The notes under the pieces were generated by a model, which saw nothing but the letters and a program-made list of their open reading frames with translations, was not told the origin of the DNA and made no database searches. A stretch of DNA of 39,005 nucleotides. Source: a virus. This document shows positions 26,963 to 34,220 of the stretch, in pieces. Every line of letters starts with the position of its first letter. Within the stretch, counting starts at the first letter, position 1. A program made the position numbers and the translations under genes. The stretch spans positions 1 to 39,005 of the IMG/VR virus record IMGVR_UViG_3300035670_000577; one strand, written 5' to 3'.

Positions 26963-27107
26963 GAAGGCGTTCTGGGACAAAAAGAACCCGAACAAAAAGT
27001 CGAAGCCTCTCGGCCCCAAGCAGAAGGCTGCCGCCAAGCGGCGTGCCGCTGACGCTGGGCGCCCGTACCCGAACCTCGTGGACAACGCTTGGGCGAAACG
27101 CCAATGA
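26946..27107 (+). CDS. 53-aa basic protein
   Basis: A GTG-started frame overlapping the end of the previous gene by 17 bases and the start of the next by four. It reads KRSKKAFWDKKNPNKKSKPL, then GPKQKAAAKRRAADAGRPYP and NLVDNAWAKRQ. The 'KKAFWDKKNPNKKSK..P.QKAAAKRRA...GRPYPNLVDN' pattern is one I associate with actinophage structural regions. Strongly basic. Function unknown. Confidence 0.7.
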   Translation: MQKRSKKAFWDKKNPNKKSKPLGPKQKAAAKRRAADAGRPYPNLVDNAWAKRQ

Positions 27108-27358
27108 GCATCAACTATCGCGGTGAACGATTCGCTGGCTACAACAAGCCAAAAGCCACCCCGAGCCACCCGAAGAAATCCCATGCCGTGCTCGCCAAAT
27201 CGGGCGACCAGGTGAAGTTGATTCGCTTCGGGCAGAAGGGCGTCAAGGGTTCCCCCGAGGGCACTGCCCGCAACAGGGCTTTCAAGGCTCGTCACGCGAA
27301 GAACATTGCCAAGGGCAAGATGTCGGCAGCGTATTGGGCTGACCGCGTGAAGTGGTAG
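27104..27358 (+). CDS. 84-aa conserved basic phage protein
   Basis: Starts at ATG 27104 (ATGA overlap). It matches a conserved phage protein seen in marine and freshwater viruses: FAGYNKPKATPSHPKKSHAV, LAKSGDQVKLIRFGQKGVKG, then FKARHAKNIAKGKMSAAYWA and DRVKW. Basic, mixed alpha/beta. Usually found beside structural genes. The biochemical role is unknown; a packaged DNA-binding or capsid-internal protein is plausible. Confidence 0.8.
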   Translation: MSINYRGERFAGYNKPKATPSHPKKSHAVLAKSGDQVKLIRFGQKGVKGSPEGTARNRAFKARHAKNIAKGKMSAAYWADRVKW

Positions 27359-27380
27359 TCTTTCAGCAGAGGTGCCCACT

Positions 27381-27491
27381 ATGAGCAAGTACAAGACCAA
27401 GAAAGCCAAGATGCGTCACGAGAAGTCTGAGTCCAAGAAGGAACAGATGATGGAGTACGGTCGCGTCAAGCGCAAAGGGAAGAAGAAGTAA
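27381..27491 (+). CDS. 36-aa lysine-rich micro-protein
   Basis: ATG 27381 lies 7-10 bases downstream of AGAGG. It encodes SKYKTKKAKMRHEKSESKKE then QMMEYGRVKRKGKKK: a highly charged helix, almost half Lys/Arg, ending in TAATG overlap with the next gene. It lies in a cassette of like proteins, which raises the odds that it is expressed. Confidence 0.6.
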   Translation: MSKYKTKKAKMRHEKSESKKEQMMEYGRVKRKGKKK

Positions 27492-27661
27492 TGCCTCTCC
27501 CGAAGATGAAGAAGGGTGACGTCAACGCGCCGATGCGCGGCAAGAAGTCACCGAAGATGCGTGCAGCGACACCGAAAGCCAAGAAGGGTAAGCGTACCCG
27601 CAAGACCTCGGCGAAAGCACAGGCAGGTTCGTTCCCAGGATACGGGAGTTACACCTACTAG
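27491..27661 (+). CDS. 56-aa histone-tail-like basic protein
   Basis: Starts in TAATG overlap. PLPKMKKGDVNAPMRGKKSP, then KMRAATPKAKKGKRTRKTSA and KAQAGSFPGYGSYTY: a Lys/Pro/Ala-rich segment like the tail of histone H1 or bacterial HU-linker proteins, then a Gly/Tyr end. Probably DNA-binding. The next gene starts on the base after its stop. Confidence 0.6.
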   Translation: MPLPKMKKGDVNAPMRGKKSPKMRAATPKAKKGKRTRKTSAKAQAGSFPGYGSYTY

Positions 27662-28546
27662 ATGACGACGGTTGCGACGGTCCTGAACAGGGCTTCGCGT
27701 CAGATGTTGGCAGGGGTCGTTGAAGAACGCAACAAGTTGGCGTCAAGCCTCGATAGCAGCACGACAAGTGTTGTTCTGTCTTATGACCTCGGCGGCTTTC
27801 GTGCTGGTTCTGTATTCGAGATTGAGTCAGAACTCTTTTATGTTTGGGAAGCGAACACCGCGACTAAGACGCTCACGGTGGAACGAGGGTTCAACGGAAC
27901 GACAGCTGCGGCTCACTCAGCCAACGTACTTGCTACGCTCTCTCCGCGTTTCCCGCGGGCGCAAATGTTCGATGCGGTCAACGCCGAACTAGACGACCTC
28001 TCCTCAACGATGAACGGGTTGTTCCGTGTCGTCACCACCGATTTGACGTACAACGGTTCGGACCGACAAATCGACATCACCTCATCTGGAACGATTATCG
28101 AACTCCTTGATGCGCGTCTGCGCTATCTGGCAGACGACCATCCTGTGCTCGGCTATGTGCGCCTGCAAACTGGTTTGCCGACCACCGATTTCGCGTCGGG
28201 TAACACGCTCGTGTTCGATGAGCCTGTGATGGCTGGTACGGTCCGCGTCCGCTACAAGGCCCCGTTCACTCGCGCCACCTCAGAATCCTCGGACCTGACC
28301 ACGAACTGTTTCCTGCCAACCACTTGCGATGACATCGTGGAAACTGGCGTGATTCTGCGGATGATGAACGGGCGTGAAATCAAACGGAACTTCACGGAAT
28401 CACAGTCGGATACCCGTCGGGCGAACGAGGTCCCACCTGGGGCGGTGCGTGATTCGATGCAGAATCTTGCCCGTTTGCGTCGCGAGCGCATCATTGCCGA
28501 AGCCGCACGATTGAAGGCGCAGTACCCAATCAAGTTTAGGAAGTAG
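27662..28546 (+). CDS. Probable head-tail connector (adaptor) protein
   Basis: A 294-aa protein. An N-terminal helix (TTVATVLNRASRQMLAGVVE) is followed by a beta domain with FEIESELFYVWEANTATKTL and TVERGFNGTTAAAHSANVLA, then helices with RFPRAQMFDAVNAELDDLSS, then a second beta region (DRQIDITSSGTIIELLDARL, LVFDEPVMAGTVRVRYKAPF) and a basic C-terminal helix. This order is seen in phage adaptor proteins encoded just before the tail nozzle. It would bind below the portal. Family inferred by layout. Confidence 0.65.
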   Translation: MTTVATVLNRASRQMLAGVVEERNKLASSLDSSTTSVVLSYDLGGFRAGSVFEIESELFYVWEANTATKTLTVERGFNGTTAAAHSANVLATLSPRFPRAQMFDAVNAELDDLSSTMNGLFRVVTTDLTYNGSDRQIDITSSGTIIELLDARLRYLADDHPVLGYVRLQTGLPTTDFASGNTLVFDEPVMAGTVRVRYKAPFTRATSESSDLTTNCFLPTTCDDIVETGVILRMMNGREIKRNFTESQSDTRRANEVPPGAVRDSMQNLARLRRERIIAEAARLKAQYPIKFRK

Positions 28547-28549
28547 CCG

Positions 28550-30406
28550 ATGGCTACGCTTACGCGTTTCAAGGACGCGTTCAAACCAGCGACCGCGTTC
28601 TACACGGGCACTGGTGCGACGCAACTCGTACCCGATGTTTTCCCTGTCGCCATCAACGGGCGACCGTACATGATTGACACTGCGGCGAACTCTTTCACGC
28701 GACAGTACGACGCCCGTGTCCGCGATTCGGTGGACCAGTCAACTGAGCCTGGCGAGTCGGCGTTGAACCCGCAGGGGTTGTGGCGTCGTTCGCAGTCGTC
28801 GTGGCACTATGGGGCTGGGCAGCAGTATTCGGATACGGCTGACGCTGAGGCGTACAGGTTCTATTCGAGCAAGGGTGTTGACCCGTGGACTAAGGGCCGC
28901 TTGTCGTTGTTGAAGGATACGACGAACGTGTATTCGACTTCGGGTACGAATCTGTATGCGACGACTGCTGGCAGCCGCCTGTATGGGACCGATGGGCAGG
29001 CGGTGAAGTACACGACGGATTTTGTGACGGTTACTACGGTGACTGGTACGGCGGCGTCGAATCTGTATTCGATTACGTCGGATGGTTACAACGTGTTTTA
29101 TTCGTATGCGAATGGTGACATCGACCAGACGACCGCAGGCATCTCCACTTCGTCGGCGTACATCACTGGTATTGAGGCGGGGAAACTTGCGTACGTCAGG
29201 GGCCGTCTGATGGTTGCTGGTCAGGGTTCGGACAAGCACAAGATTTGGAACATCACCACCACACCAACTTCTAGCGCAAACAACCCGTCGCCTCTCTACA
29301 CGCATCCGAACACGAACTTCACGTGGGTCGGGTTCGCTGGCGGACAATCCCACATCTACTGTGCGGGTCATTCGGGGAACTTCTCGCTTATCTACAAGAC
29401 ACAAATCAAGGCAGATGGCACAGCCCTTGACATTCCGACGGTGGCTGGTGAACTCCCGCAAGGAGAAATAGTCCAAGCAATCTACGGGTATCTCGGCTAC
29501 ATCATCATCGGCACGAACACAGGATTCAGGTTCTGCTCGGCTGATGACGCAGGGAACCTCGTCATCGGTCCGCTCGTCACCATTGGTGGTGCGGTTGGCG
29601 CGTTCGCTGGCATCGGCAAATACATCTACTTCTCGTGGACCAACTTCGATTCCACCTCGACTGGCATCGGACGCATGGACATCAGCGTGTTCATCTCCCC
29701 GAACCAGCCTGCGTACGCCTCCGACCTGATGGCTACCGCCCAGGGTACGGTGTTGGATGTCCACGAGTTCAACGACGCGCCGATGTTCACCGTGTCTGGG
29801 CATGGCGTCTATACGCCACACGCCACCAACCTCGTCGCCTCTGGCTACCTGCGGTCAGGTATCTACCGTTGGGGTGTACCAGACCCGAAGATTGTCGCCA
29901 AACTCGACCTGCGTGCCCTACCTCTCGACGGTTCGGTGACCCTAGCCATCTCGAACGATGGCGCAGATTTCCACGAGTTCACCGCCTGGACCGCCTCCGA
30001 CCAGAAAGAAGCAACGGTCGAAGGGCTGGAGGACAAAGCGTTTGAGGCCGAGATAAAGGTGACGTTGGAGAGGAACTCGACGAACTCGGCTTTGGGTCCG
30101 ATTCTGACCCGCTGGATGGCGAGGGCGTTCGTCGCTTCGCTACGCAGCCAGATTTTCACCGTACCCCTACTCATGCACCACAAACTTCAGATTGGCGGCA
30201 GGGAGTATTGGCAGGACGTGAACAACGAGATGCGGCTACTGCGCGACCTGGTGGACACCCCGAAGGTCATCGTCTATCAGGAGAACGAGGAGACGTTCCC
30301 CGTGGTCATTGAGAACGTTCAATGGCAGGCTTTGAATCGGTCCTCGGCTCAGGCGAACTGGGATTGGGAGGGTACGGCTATTGTGGTCATGCGGTCCATC
30401 CGCTAG
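28550..30406 (+). CDS. Probable tail nozzle / beta-propeller tail protein
   Basis: A 618-aa all-beta protein. Residues ~100-450 contain repeated short strands with SLLKDTTNVYSTSGTNLYAT, VTGTAASNLYSITSDGYNVF and YIIIGTNTGFRFCSADDAGN, a propeller-like pattern similar to nozzle proteins of podoviruses. The C-terminal ~130 residues (GREYWQDVNNEMRLLRDLVD, then VVIENVQWQALNRSS and WDWEGTAIVVM) resemble a distal-tail-type beta domain. It would form the tail end that docks on the cell. Confidence 0.65.
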   Translation: MATLTRFKDAFKPATAFYTGTGATQLVPDVFPVAINGRPYMIDTAANSFTRQYDARVRDSVDQSTEPGESALNPQGLWRRSQSSWHYGAGQQYSDTADAEAYRFYSSKGVDPWTKGRLSLLKDTTNVYSTSGTNLYATTAGSRLYGTDGQAVKYTTDFVTVTTVTGTAASNLYSITSDGYNVFYSYANGDIDQTTAGISTSSAYITGIEAGKLAYVRGRLMVAGQGSDKHKIWNITTTPTSSANNPSPLYTHPNTNFTWVGFAGGQSHIYCAGHSGNFSLIYKTQIKADGTALDIPTVAGELPQGEIVQAIYGYLGYIIIGTNTGFRFCSADDAGNLVIGPLVTIGGAVGAFAGIGKYIYFSWTNFDSTSTGIGRMDISVFISPNQPAYASDLMATAQGTVLDVHEFNDAPMFTVSGHGVYTPHATNLVASGYLRSGIYRWGVPDPKIVAKLDLRALPLDGSVTLAISNDGADFHEFTAWTASDQKEATVEGLEDKAFEAEIKVTLERNSTNSALGPILTRWMARAFVASLRSQIFTVPLLMHHKLQIGGREYWQDVNNEMRLLRDLVDTPKVIVYQENEETFPVVIENVQWQALNRSSAQANWDWEGTAIVVMRSIR

Positions 30407-30415
30407 TGCTATGAT
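30407..30415 (+). promoter_or_regulatory. Extended -10 element TGCTATGAT before the fibre genes
   Basis: It overlaps the end of the nozzle gene's stop region and ends nine bases before ATG 30425, with GAGGA as RBS in between. It is identical to the -10 of the leftward promoter at 4878-4886. No -35 at 17 bases. Confidence 0.5.
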
Positions 30416-30424
30416 GAGGAACCA

Positions 30425-30910
30425 ATGGCAGCAGTAACTCGCAGACAGTACAAGGGCGCAGCCGCGCAGACGACCATTACCAACGCGCTTGCGTCTGGTG
30501 ACACGTCGATTACGATTGCGGCGACGACGGGTTGGCCTTCGTCTGCTGGTGTGCCGTTCTATGTGGTCATCAGTCCTGGGACTGCTGCTGAGGAGAAGTG
30601 CACGGCAACCATCTCGGGTTCCACCCTGACCCTTACCCGTGCGCAGGATGACACGACCGCCCAGAGCCATGCTTCGGGTGCGACCATCTACCCCGTGTTC
30701 AGTGCGGATGATGCTGATGAGGCGAACTTTTTGGCTTCTCGTTGGACTACGAAGGGTGACCTTGTTTCGTTCAATGGTACGGATGTTGCCCGTCTTGGGG
30801 TCGGTACGAACGATTATGTGTTGACGGCTGATTCGGCTGAGACGACGGGGTTGAAGTGGGCTGCGATTCCTGCTTCGGTTGACATTCTCCAAATACAAGT
30901 CTTCAGTTAG
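30425..30910 (+). CDS. Tail fibre base or linker protein
   Basis: A 161-aa protein. An N-terminal part with beta hairpins (TTITNALASGDTSITIAATT, GWPSSAGVPFYVVISPGTAA) and a TRAQDDTTAQSHASGATIYP block leads to DLVSFNGTDVARLGVGTNDY, then VLTADSAETTGLKWA. The block 'GDL...G....L.vG.....L..DS....GlkW' is common at the attachment end of phage tail fibres. First gene of the fibre cluster. Confidence 0.75.
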   Translation: MAAVTRRQYKGAAAQTTITNALASGDTSITIAATTGWPSSAGVPFYVVISPGTAAEEKCTATISGSTLTLTRAQDDTTAQSHASGATIYPVFSADDADEANFLASRWTTKGDLVSFNGTDVARLGVGTNDYVLTADSAETTGLKWAAIPASVDILQIQVFS

Positions 30911-30921
30911 GATAGGAGAAC

Positions 30922-31284
30922 ATGGCTACATTCACGAAAAAGAAACTGTCTGGTTCAACGGATGGTAAAGCAATCAAGGTGACGGGTACGTCTACGTCTG
31001 CGACGGTGACGGTGCATACTGCTGTTGCTGGTACGACTGTGGGTACGTTTGATGAGATTTGGTTGTATGCGAACAATACGTCGGCGTCGAGTGTGAAGTT
31101 GACGATTGAGTGGGGTACTGCTACTGCGGCTGATGGGAACATTGAGTTGACGGTGTTGCCTGAGGCTGGTTTGGTGACGGTGATTCCTGGTTTGGTTTTG
31201 CAGAATGGGATGGTTGTGAAGGCGTTTGCTGCGACGGCTGACGTTATTTTGTTGACTGGGTTTGTCAACGCGATTGCGGCGTAA
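30922..31284 (+). CDS. Conserved all-beta virion protein
   Basis: A 120-aa protein. ATFTKKKLSGSTDGKAIKVT, then a WLYANNTSASSVKLTIEWGT block and TVIPGLVLQNGMVVKAFAAT, then ILLTGFVNAI: a beta-sandwich protein that recurs in phage fibre neighbourhoods (pattern 'KLSGSTDGKAIKV', 'IP GL.LQNG..VKAFA'). Probably a decoration or fibre-base subunit. Confidence 0.7.
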   Translation: MATFTKKKLSGSTDGKAIKVTGTSTSATVTVHTAVAGTTVGTFDEIWLYANNTSASSVKLTIEWGTATAADGNIELTVLPEAGLVTVIPGLVLQNGMVVKAFAATADVILLTGFVNAIAA

Positions 31285-31287
31285 CTG

Positions 31288-32106
31288 ATGGCTACGGCTC
31301 GCCGTCAACTTGGGTATGTGTCGTCGCAGTCGTCTCAGGCTGTGTTTGCTTCGCAGACTCTTGCTGTCGATTTTTTGCTTGTCGGCGGCGGCGGTGGTGG
31401 CAGTCGCGGCAACACGAGCCTCCCAGGTGCAGGCGGCGGTGGCGGCGGTTTCGTCACGGGTTCAGGGATTATCGGTAAGACGACTTACACGGTGAAGGTT
31501 GGCGCGGCAGGCGCGGGAAGTACTAGCACTCTTGTTTCTGGGCGAAATGGTACGGCGTCCGCGTTTATCAACTCCGCGAACGGTGGTGGTGGCGCAGGTT
31601 CAACCACGGAGAATGTGGGCAACTCTGGGCAAATCGGTGGTTCTGGCGGCGGTGGTTGCCGTGACCAGGCTGGCGGCACGGGCATCAGTGGCGAAGGCAA
31701 CAATGGTGCAGCAGGCGCGGGTGAAGGCACGGCTGGCGGCGGCGGCGGTGCTGGTGGCGCAGGTTCGGGCACTACAGGCGGCGCAGCATCAACGAACTCA
31801 TACACGGGCACGAGCATTAGTTATTCGGGTGGTGGCGGTGCGGGCGCTAGTGGTACGGCGGGTACCAATGCTGGCGCGGGTGGTTCACCAGGTGGTGCTG
31901 GTACTGCAAACCGTGGTGGCGGAGGTGGCGGTGGTGCCACGTCACAGAACGGTGGCAACGGTGGTTCAGGTCGTGTCGTAGTGCGTTGGCTCACCGCCGA
32001 TGGCGCCAACTTCACCATCACATCAACAGGTTCACCGACCACAGGCACAGACGGTTCGTACACCTACTATGCGTGGGATTCCACGGGAAGTTTGACATTG
32101 GCGTAA
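31288..32106 (+). CDS. Glycine-rich receptor-binding fibre protein 1
   Basis: A 272-aa protein. The N-terminus ARRQLGYVSSQSSQAVFASQ is shared with the second fibre (YLGYVSSQTTD), giving a common attachment segment. Residues ~30-240 are Gly-rich (about half Gly/Ala/Ser/Thr) with poly-Gly runs separated by variable loops (TSLPGAGGGGGGFVTGSG, GTSISYSGGGGAG). This matches the glycine-rich fold of tip adhesins such as phage S16 gp38. The C-terminus reads SYTYYAWDSTGSLTLA. It probably recognises the host surface. Confidence 0.75.
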   Translation: MATARRQLGYVSSQSSQAVFASQTLAVDFLLVGGGGGGSRGNTSLPGAGGGGGGFVTGSGIIGKTTYTVKVGAAGAGSTSTLVSGRNGTASAFINSANGGGGAGSTTENVGNSGQIGGSGGGGCRDQAGGTGISGEGNNGAAGAGEGTAGGGGGAGGAGSGTTGGAASTNSYTGTSISYSGGGGAGASGTAGTNAGAGGSPGGAGTANRGGGGGGGATSQNGGNGGSGRVVVRWLTADGANFTITSTGSPTTGTDGSYTYYAWDSTGSLTLA

Positions 32107-32107
32107 C

Positions 32108-32344
32108 ATGGCACACTTCGCAAAGGTCGAGAACGGTATCGTGCGTGAAGTCATCGTCGTCGGCAACGCCGACGCACCAACCGAGGCCGCAGGCAAAGCG
32201 TTTATCGCTGCTTGTGGTATTGCTGGTGAGTGGGTGCAAACGTCGTACAACAGCAACTTTCGTGGGAAGTTCGCTGGTATTGGCGACACCTACGATGTCG
32301 AGAATGATGTGTTCGTTTCACCGACTGTTGAGGTAGCGGGATGA
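32108..32344 (+). CDS. Small conserved fibre-associated protein 1
   Basis: A 78-aa protein. AHFAKVENGIVREVIVVGNA, then AAGKAFIAACGIAGEWVQTS and FRGKFAGIGDTYDVENDVFV belong to a small protein family that is frequent in phages of marine and freshwater bacteria ('MAHFA.id.n.V..Vivv.n...GqaFi....l.G.W.QTSyn...R..fAGiG..yd...d.F'). It follows the Gly-rich fibre and may be its chaperone or a fibre subunit. Confidence 0.75.
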   Translation: MAHFAKVENGIVREVIVVGNADAPTEAAGKAFIAACGIAGEWVQTSYNSNFRGKFAGIGDTYDVENDVFVSPTVEVAG

Positions 32345-33177
32345 GTCGTTCGTATTTGGGTTATGTGTCGTCGCAGACGACTGACACGGTGAACATCATG
32401 GAGTACGGTGTGGCGACGGGTGGCTCGTCGTCGTCTATTACGGTGGGTGGTGTGAACTACACGCTTCTCACCTTCACATCTAGTTCTACTTTGACGGTGA
32501 CGAAGGCTGGACTGTTTGATGTGCTGGTCGTTGGCGGCGGTGGGTCAGGTTCAGATAACGGCGGTTCTTTTGATAAAGGTCAAGGCGGCGGCGGTGGTGG
32601 CGGTGTTTGCGAAGGCACTCTTTATTTGACGGCCAACGCACAAGTAATCGTTGGTGCTGGTGGTGCGCTGTATCGCAATAATGGCAACACATCTGTTGTG
32701 CAAGAAATGTGCGGTGTCGGTGGCGGTTACGGCGGCTATGACGGTGCTGGTGGTCAAGGCGGTAGTGGCGGCGGTTCAACGACTGCCGTATCATCTGCTG
32801 GTACTACAAACATCGGCAACGCTGGCGGTCAAGGTGTTACAGGTATTGACAACGGCGGCGGTGGTGGCGGCGGTGCTGGCGCAACAGGCGGCAATGCCAG
32901 CAGTACTACGGGTGGCGCAGGTGGCGCAGGGCAAGACATTTCGGCGTTTCTAGGTGAAACTGCTGGCACGACCTACAAAGGCGGTGGTGGTGGTGGTGGC
33001 GGTAATACGGCGGCGGCAGGCGGCACAGGTGGCGGCGGTAATGGCGCACGCAAGAGCGTTTCTAATGCTGTTGCTGGCACGGCAAACTCAGGCGGTGGCG
33101 GTGGTGGCGGTGCGTTCGGTATGGGCGGCACACCGAACGGCGGCTCAGGCATCGTCTATGTAAGGTTCAAGGTCTGA
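32341..33177 (+). CDS. Glycine-rich receptor-binding fibre protein 2
   Basis: A 278-aa protein, ATGA-coupled to the small protein before it. Same layout as fibre 1: SYLGYVSSQTTDTVNIMEYG attachment part, a TLLTFTSSSTLTVTKAGLFD strand region and FDVLVVGGGGSG, then long poly-Gly tracts with loops (GGQGVTGIDNGGGGGGG, ETAGTTYKGGGGGGGG), ending GIVYVRFKV. Poly-Gly runs at DNA level (GGCGGTGGT units) could change by slippage. Likely a second receptor specificity. Confidence 0.75.
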   Translation: MSRSYLGYVSSQTTDTVNIMEYGVATGGSSSSITVGGVNYTLLTFTSSSTLTVTKAGLFDVLVVGGGGSGSDNGGSFDKGQGGGGGGGVCEGTLYLTANAQVIVGAGGALYRNNGNTSVVQEMCGVGGGYGGYDGAGGQGGSGGGSTTAVSSAGTTNIGNAGGQGVTGIDNGGGGGGGAGATGGNASSTTGGAGGAGQDISAFLGETAGTTYKGGGGGGGGNTAAAGGTGGGGNGARKSVSNAVAGTANSGGGGGGGAFGMGGTPNGGSGIVYVRFKV

Positions 33178-33179
33178 CA

Positions 33180-33437
33180 ATGGCTCACTTCGCACGCATA
33201 GAAGGCAACACCGTTCAACAGGTAATTGTCATCGCCAACGACGACTGTGGCGGCGGCGACTTCCCTGCGTCAGAAGCCGCAGGTCAAGCGTTTATCGCCA
33301 ACACACTCAAACTCGCAGGCGAATGGAAACAAACAAGTTATTCGGGAAGTTTCCGTGCCAAGTACGCTGGTATCGGTGACCGCTACGACGCAGAACTAGA
33401 CGAGTTCGTCACACCAGCCGTCGAACCGACGGAATAA
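33180..33437 (+). CDS. Small conserved fibre-associated protein 2 (paralogue)
   Basis: An 85-aa protein starting two bases after the fibre-2 stop. AHFARIEGNTVQQVIVIAND, then AAGQAFIANTLKLAGEWKQT, FRAKYAGIGDRYDAELDEFV is clearly paralogous to the product of 32108-32344. The pair of paralogous pairs shows that a fibre plus small-protein unit was duplicated. Confidence 0.75.
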   Translation: MAHFARIEGNTVQQVIVIANDDCGGGDFPASEAAGQAFIANTLKLAGEWKQTSYSGSFRAKYAGIGDRYDAELDEFVTPAVEPTE

Positions 33438-33563
33438 CTAATCCAACGGCGTCTCGTCGTCACCCCACAACGACAACACCCACAACAACAACGCAATCGG
33501 CACAAACAACACCAACCCCACCCCAACCAAAAAAACTAGAAACAAATCACGCACACCTAACAT
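33438..33563 (-). CDS. Possible 41-aa antisense membrane micro-protein
   Basis: The only minus-strand candidate in the late region. From the ATG complementary to 33561-33563 it reads LGVRDLFLVFLVGVGLVLFV, PIALLLWVLSLWGDDETPLD: one long membrane helix and an acidic tail. GAGGAGGG lies about 13 bases upstream, somewhat far. The plus strand here is CAACAACA-rich with no start codon. Because the complement of such a repeat is bound to read as Leu/Val, this could be chance. Confidence 0.4.
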   Translation of the reverse strand: MLGVRDLFLVFLVGVGLVLFVPIALLLWVLSLWGDDETPLD

Positions 33564-33569
33564 CGTAGT

Positions 33570-33809
33570 GTGCTCACCCTCCTCGCAATCATCCTACCCC
33601 TCACCCCAGTCCACTGCCACACCACAGGCGAACGCTGGGAAGACCCCCGCAGCACGGAGGAACTACTAGAAATAGGGGCAGTAGAACTCTGCAACGGCGG
33701 AGGCATACGACAAGGCTCAAAAATCACCGACGAACAACGCCAAGTCGTCAACACCATCATCGTCGTAACAGTCGTAGCCGCCGCAACGACTAGTATCAGA
33801 CGCAAATGA
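33570..33809 (+). CDS. Small membrane or secreted protein of the lysis cluster
   Basis: A 79-aa frame with GTG start. Residues 1-14 (LTLLAIILPLTPVHC) look like a signal or lipoprotein-type segment with a Cys at 16. The C-terminus has a membrane helix (VVNTIIVVTVVAAATTSI). It ends in ATGA overlap with the next gene. No ribosome-binding site is seen, so the start is unsure. Confidence 0.55.
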   Translation: MLTLLAIILPLTPVHCHTTGERWEDPRSTEELLEIGAVELCNGGGIRQGSKITDEQRQVVNTIIVVTVVAAATTSIRRK

Positions 33810-33973
33810 AACGCCTCCTCGACTACGTGAAAGAAAACTCGTGGACCGTCGCAGGCATCGGCTTGGTCCTCATCACCCTCTCAGGCCCCACCCTCAAACA
33901 AGCCCTATGGATAAGCGGCGTAGCACTGGTGCTACACTCGGTCCTAACGTTCACAGGGGGCAAGGATGAATGA
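33806..33973 (+). CDS. 55-aa two-span membrane protein, holin-like
   Basis: Starts in ATGA overlap. KRLLDYVKENSWTVAGIGLV, LITLSGPTLKQALWISGVAL, VLHSVLTFTGGKDE: two hydrophobic segments (residues 13-27 and 32-50) with a short polar turn, a basic N-terminus and a charged C-terminus. This is the size and layout of a small class II holin or antiholin. It lies immediately before a second holin candidate. Not in any family I can name. Confidence 0.55.
   Translation: MKRLLDYVKENSWTVAGIGLVLITLSGPTLKQALWISGVALVLHSVLTFTGGKDE
33930..33938 (+). promoter_or_regulatory. Extended -10 element TGCTACACT before the holin-like gene
   Basis: TGC-TACACT lies 27 bases before ATG 33966, inside the coding end of the preceding small membrane gene. 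Without a -35 it is only a candidate, listed because the motif recurs at late gene starts. Confidence 0.35.
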
Positions 33974-34220
33974 AGTCATGTTGAAAGCAAACGCAACCGT
34001 AGCCAAGTTCCTCGACCTCGGACAACGCCTGTTCTCCCTGTTCCTCGCCAACGCCCTACCCGCCGTCACAGGTGGCGCGGTCATCGGCGTGTCGGTCGCC
34101 AAGTCCGCTCTCCTCGCAGGATTCATGGCGGTGGTACAGGTCATCCAGAAACTTGCCGCCGCATCCACTGACGGCGAGTTGACAAAGGAAGAAATCCAAG
34201 AAGCGTTCGGGAAGAAGTAA
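33966..34220 (+). CDS. Holin-like membrane protein
   Basis: An 84-aa protein. KFLDLGQRLFSLFLANALPA and VTGGAVIGVSVAKSALLAGF MAVV give two weakly hydrophobic Gly/Ala-rich segments, then VQVIQKLAAA and an acidic tail (TDGELTKEEIQEAFGKK). 'DlgqR....fl.a.lpa.tGga.......k.all.Gf.a....l..la' is a pattern shared with actinophage and Gram-positive holins of the r1t type. It lies one base before the endolysin gene (TAATG). It would permeabilise the membrane to release the endolysin. Confidence 0.7.
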   Translation: MNEVMLKANATVAKFLDLGQRLFSLFLANALPAVTGGAVIGVSVAKSALLAGFMAVVQVIQKLAAASTDGELTKEEIQEAFGKK

